Assembly (NCBI GenBank): GCA_029379225.1 | Contig: JAQYWR010000003.1 | Span: forward strand, 62,001-126,000 | Length of the DNA: 64,000 bases | DNA from: Nostoc sp. S4 | GTDB lineage: Bacteria; Cyanobacteriota; Cyanobacteriia; Cyanobacteriales; Nostocaceae | Reading direction: 5' to 3' | Part shown: positions 62,096-64,000 of the stretch, one piece after another | How positions within the stretch are numbered: the first letter of the stretch is position 1 | Layout: the number at the start of each line of letters is the position of its first letter | The notes under the pieces: model-generated | The model's database searches: none | Told to the model about the DNA's origin: nothing | The model's input: the letters and a program-made list of their open reading frames with translations, nothing else | Made by a program: the position numbers and the translations under genes

Positions 62096-63238
62096 ATGAC
62101 TTTACAATCTTCTCGTTCTGACAAAATTCTGGTTGTTGATGACTCTCCTGATAATGTGTTTTTAATCAAAACTATTTTGGAGGAAGAAGGTTATACCATT
62201 AGCACCGCAGAAAATGGTATTTCAGCATTAGCGCAATTGCAAGCATCTCCTTGTGACTTGGTGCTGTTGGATTTGATGATGCCAGGTATGGACGGATACG
62301 AAGTTACTAAATATATTCGCGGTAAAATGAAGTTATCACAATATATTCCCATACTGCTAATCACTGCCCACGATACGCCCAACGTTGCCCAGGGATTGGA
62401 TTTGGGTGCTGATGATTTTATCCGCAAACCTGTAACGGTAGACGAGTTACTAGCAAGAGTGCGATCGCTTTTGCGTTTGAAGCGTAGTATGGATGAACGC
62501 GATGAAATAGCACGCCAGCGAGAAGATTTTGTCTCCCGCCTCACCCACGACTTACGTACTCCCTTAGTAGCTGCCGATCGCATGTTAATGCTATTCCAAC
62601 AAGGCGCTTTAGGAGTATTATCAGCGCAAATGCAGGAAGTAATTGCGATCATGGCTCGCAGCAATATCAACCTGCTTTCTATGGTTAATACCTTATTAGA
62701 AGTTTATCGCTTTGAAGCAGGTCGTAAGACTTTGGCACTGCAACCTGTTAATTTAGCACAGTTACTACAGGAGGTAGCTGGAGAATTGACACCTCTAGCT
62801 CAAGAGAAAACACTGTCTATAAATCTGGAATTGAGTGAGGACTTAAACATAAATACAACACTCGGCGATCGTTTAGAATTACATCGTTTATTCACTAATC
62901 TAATCGGCAATGCAATTAAATTTACCGAGTCTGGTTCAGTGACTATTCGTCTTACTTCTCAAACAAAATTTGACAAAAATAGCCAATATCAATTGTCTGG
63001 AAAATCTGATGCCAACTATATTAGTGTTGAGATAGCCGATACTGGCCCGGGTGTTTCTTATGAAGAACAAAGCACCATATTTGAAAGATTTCGCCAAGGC
63101 ACTCACAAGAGTTCTGGTACAGGCTTAGGACTCTACCTTGCTCGTCGAATAGTTGAAGCGCATCAAGGCGTTATTTTACTAAATTCCGAATTAGGTAAAG
63201 GTAGTAAATTTATTGTACTTTTACCCAAAAAAATATAA
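62096..63238 (+). CDS. Response regulator-histidine kinase fusion
   Basis: 380 residues from the ATG at 62096 (MTLQSSRSDKILVVDDSP); a TTG 60 bases upstream is less likely. Residues 10-130 form a receiver domain with acidic pocket VVDDS, phospho-acceptor Asp in CDLVLLDLMMPGMDGYEV and Lys in FIRKPVT. Residues 150-380 form a histidine kinase with H-box FVSRLTHDLRTPLVAADRM, N-box LHRLFTNLIGNAIKFTESGS, and G-boxes IADTGPGVS and GTGLGLYLARRIVEAHQG. It has no membrane segment, so it is a cytosolic phosphorelay node, of a type common in cyanobacteria. Signal and partner unknown. Confidence 0.93.
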   Translation: MTLQSSRSDKILVVDDSPDNVFLIKTILEEEGYTISTAENGISALAQLQASPCDLVLLDLMMPGMDGYEVTKYIRGKMKLSQYIPILLITAHDTPNVAQGLDLGADDFIRKPVTVDELLARVRSLLRLKRSMDERDEIARQREDFVSRLTHDLRTPLVAADRMLMLFQQGALGVLSAQMQEVIAIMARSNINLLSMVNTLLEVYRFEAGRKTLALQPVNLAQLLQEVAGELTPLAQEKTLSINLELSEDLNINTTLGDRLELHRLFTNLIGNAIKFTESGSVTIRLTSQTKFDKNSQYQLSGKSDANYISVEIADTGPGVSYEEQSTIFERFRQGTHKSSGTGLGLYLARRIVEAHQGVILLNSELGKGSKFIVLLPKKI

Positions 63239-63388
63239 TAAATCTAATAATTAAAAATTATCAATCCATCAGTATTTGAAATTCTCCACAAGACAAGCTT
63301 TTTGTAAGGTAGCAAAGCTGTAGGGTGTTACCACAAATATACTGAGGCAGCGCTAGGATTAAAGAAGTAGTTGTTTATAGCACAAAAA

Positions 63389-64000
63389 ATGATTACCACT
63401 GAATTATCTAACGTTGGTGATACAATCCAGAATCAGCGTAAATTTTTTCAAACTGGCAAAACTAAAGATGTAAATTTTCGGCTTGAGCAACTCCAAACAC
63501 TCAAGCAAGCAATTATTGAACATAAACAAGAAATAATCCAGGCCTTAGAAGCAGATTTACATAAACCAGAAGTCGAGACTTATCTAACAGAAATCAGCGT
63601 CATTAAAGAAATTGATTATGCTATAAAACATCTCAAAACCTGGACTAAGCCTAAAAAAGCACCCGTTTCCTTCGATTTTTTTTCCTACTCAGCTAGCATT
63701 TATCCAGAACCACTAGGAGTTGTGTTAATTATCGGCCCTTGGAACTATCCATTTCACTTAATGATTTTTCCGTTAATAGGTGCGATCGCCGCCGGAAATT
63801 GTGCAATTATTAAACCGTCAGAAATTGCCTCCCATACTTCTGGTATTGTCTCTAAAATTATTACCAAATATTTTCAACCAGCTTATATTGCAGTAGTCGA
63901 GGGAGGCATAGAAGCGAGTGGAAAACTACTAGCAGAAAAATTTGACCATATCTTTTTTACTGGTGGCACAGCCGTGGGCAAAATTGTTATGGCAGCAGCG
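63389..64000 (+). CDS. Aldehyde dehydrogenase, 3' end outside the window
   Basis: 204 codons from the ATG at 63389 (MITTELSNVGDTIQNQRKFF) to the window edge. The sequence matches the N-terminal half of class 3-type aldehyde dehydrogenases: LEALQ-type helices (KQAIIEHKQEIIQALEADLH), PLGVVLIIGPWNYPFHLMIF (the conserved PWN) and GCAIIKPSE. HIFFTGGTAVGKIVMAAA is the cofactor-binding G-x-x-x-x-G segment. It resembles cyanobacterial fatty or carotenoid-derived aldehyde dehydrogenases. The catalytic Cys lies beyond the edge. It starts 150 bp after the kinase. Confidence 0.93.
   Translation, partial: MITTELSNVGDTIQNQRKFFQTGKTKDVNFRLEQLQTLKQAIIEHKQEIIQALEADLHKPEVETYLTEISVIKEIDYAIKHLKTWTKPKKAPVSFDFFSYSASIYPEPLGVVLIIGPWNYPFHLMIFPLIGAIAAGNCAIIKPSEIASHTSGIVSKIITKYFQPAYIAVVEGGIEASGKLLAEKFDHIFFTGGTAVGKIVMAAA

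Overview
The window looks like chromosomal DNA of a filamentous, Nostoc-like cyanobacterium. The octamer GCGATCGC (HIP1) recurs throughout. Intergenic regions carry heptanucleotide short tandem repeats and small inverted-repeat elements typical of Nostocales. The recognisable host genes also fit cyanobacteria: hopanoid genes, a DUF4360 secreted protein, an ACT-malic enzyme and a PhoD-like phosphatase. All family names come from reading the translations; no database was searched.

Layout. 1-5.6 kb: the 5' part of alaS, a CopZ-like metal-binding protein, a 1.2 kb AT-rich gene-free stretch, a diguanylate cyclase and a membrane M41-like metallopeptidase. About 5.65-22.0 kb: an accessory island made of an XRE regulator, an IS110-type DEDD transposase with a highly structured 5' non-coding region, a leftward chain of tiny coupled genes, and a GCACGTGC operator array in front of a ribbon-helix-helix gene broken by a -1 frameshift. 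The island continues with replication/regulation-like unknowns, a catalytic-domain-only tyrosine integrase coupled to a 50-residue ORF, and a 7.5 kb block of mostly rightward, unrecognised, structural-looking genes. That block ends in a holin-like protein and a LamG protein with a tail-fibre-like N-terminus. It is the best candidate here for an undescribed virus-like or particle-like system, because no terminase, portal, tail or packaging ATPase is visible.

22.1-27 kb: polysaccharide deacetylase, MFS transporter, a DUF2945-DUF3140 pair, and a graveyard of dynamin-like and other broken genes. 27-32.2 kb: purU and a four-gene gliding-type ABC-2 transporter operon. 32.2-36.3 kb: a repeat-rich spacer, DUF2795, a TPR-like protein and a Doc toxin with a repeat-bearing antitoxin. 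36.4-40.7 kb: an ECF sigma / anti-sigma / Spy-like / DUF1800 / DUF1501 operon. 41-47.1 kb: hpnH, hpnA, an RND efflux pump and a nucleosidase-like gene (hopanoid neighbourhood). 47.2-50.5 kb: a large DUF4157 (eCIS core) protein. 51-55 kb: an Lrp/AsnC regulator divergent from a DsbA-like and two flavoprotein genes. 55-56.2 kb: a 42-bp tandem repeat and a frameshifted gene. 56.2-64 kb: PhoD-like phosphatase, DUF4360 protein, malic enzyme, a response regulator-histidine kinase fusion and the start of an aldehyde dehydrogenase.

Two families of small palindromic elements are scattered through the window. One has TATAGCA...TGCTATA ends and the other AGGACTTACGCA ends. No tRNA, rRNA or CRISPR array was recognised.
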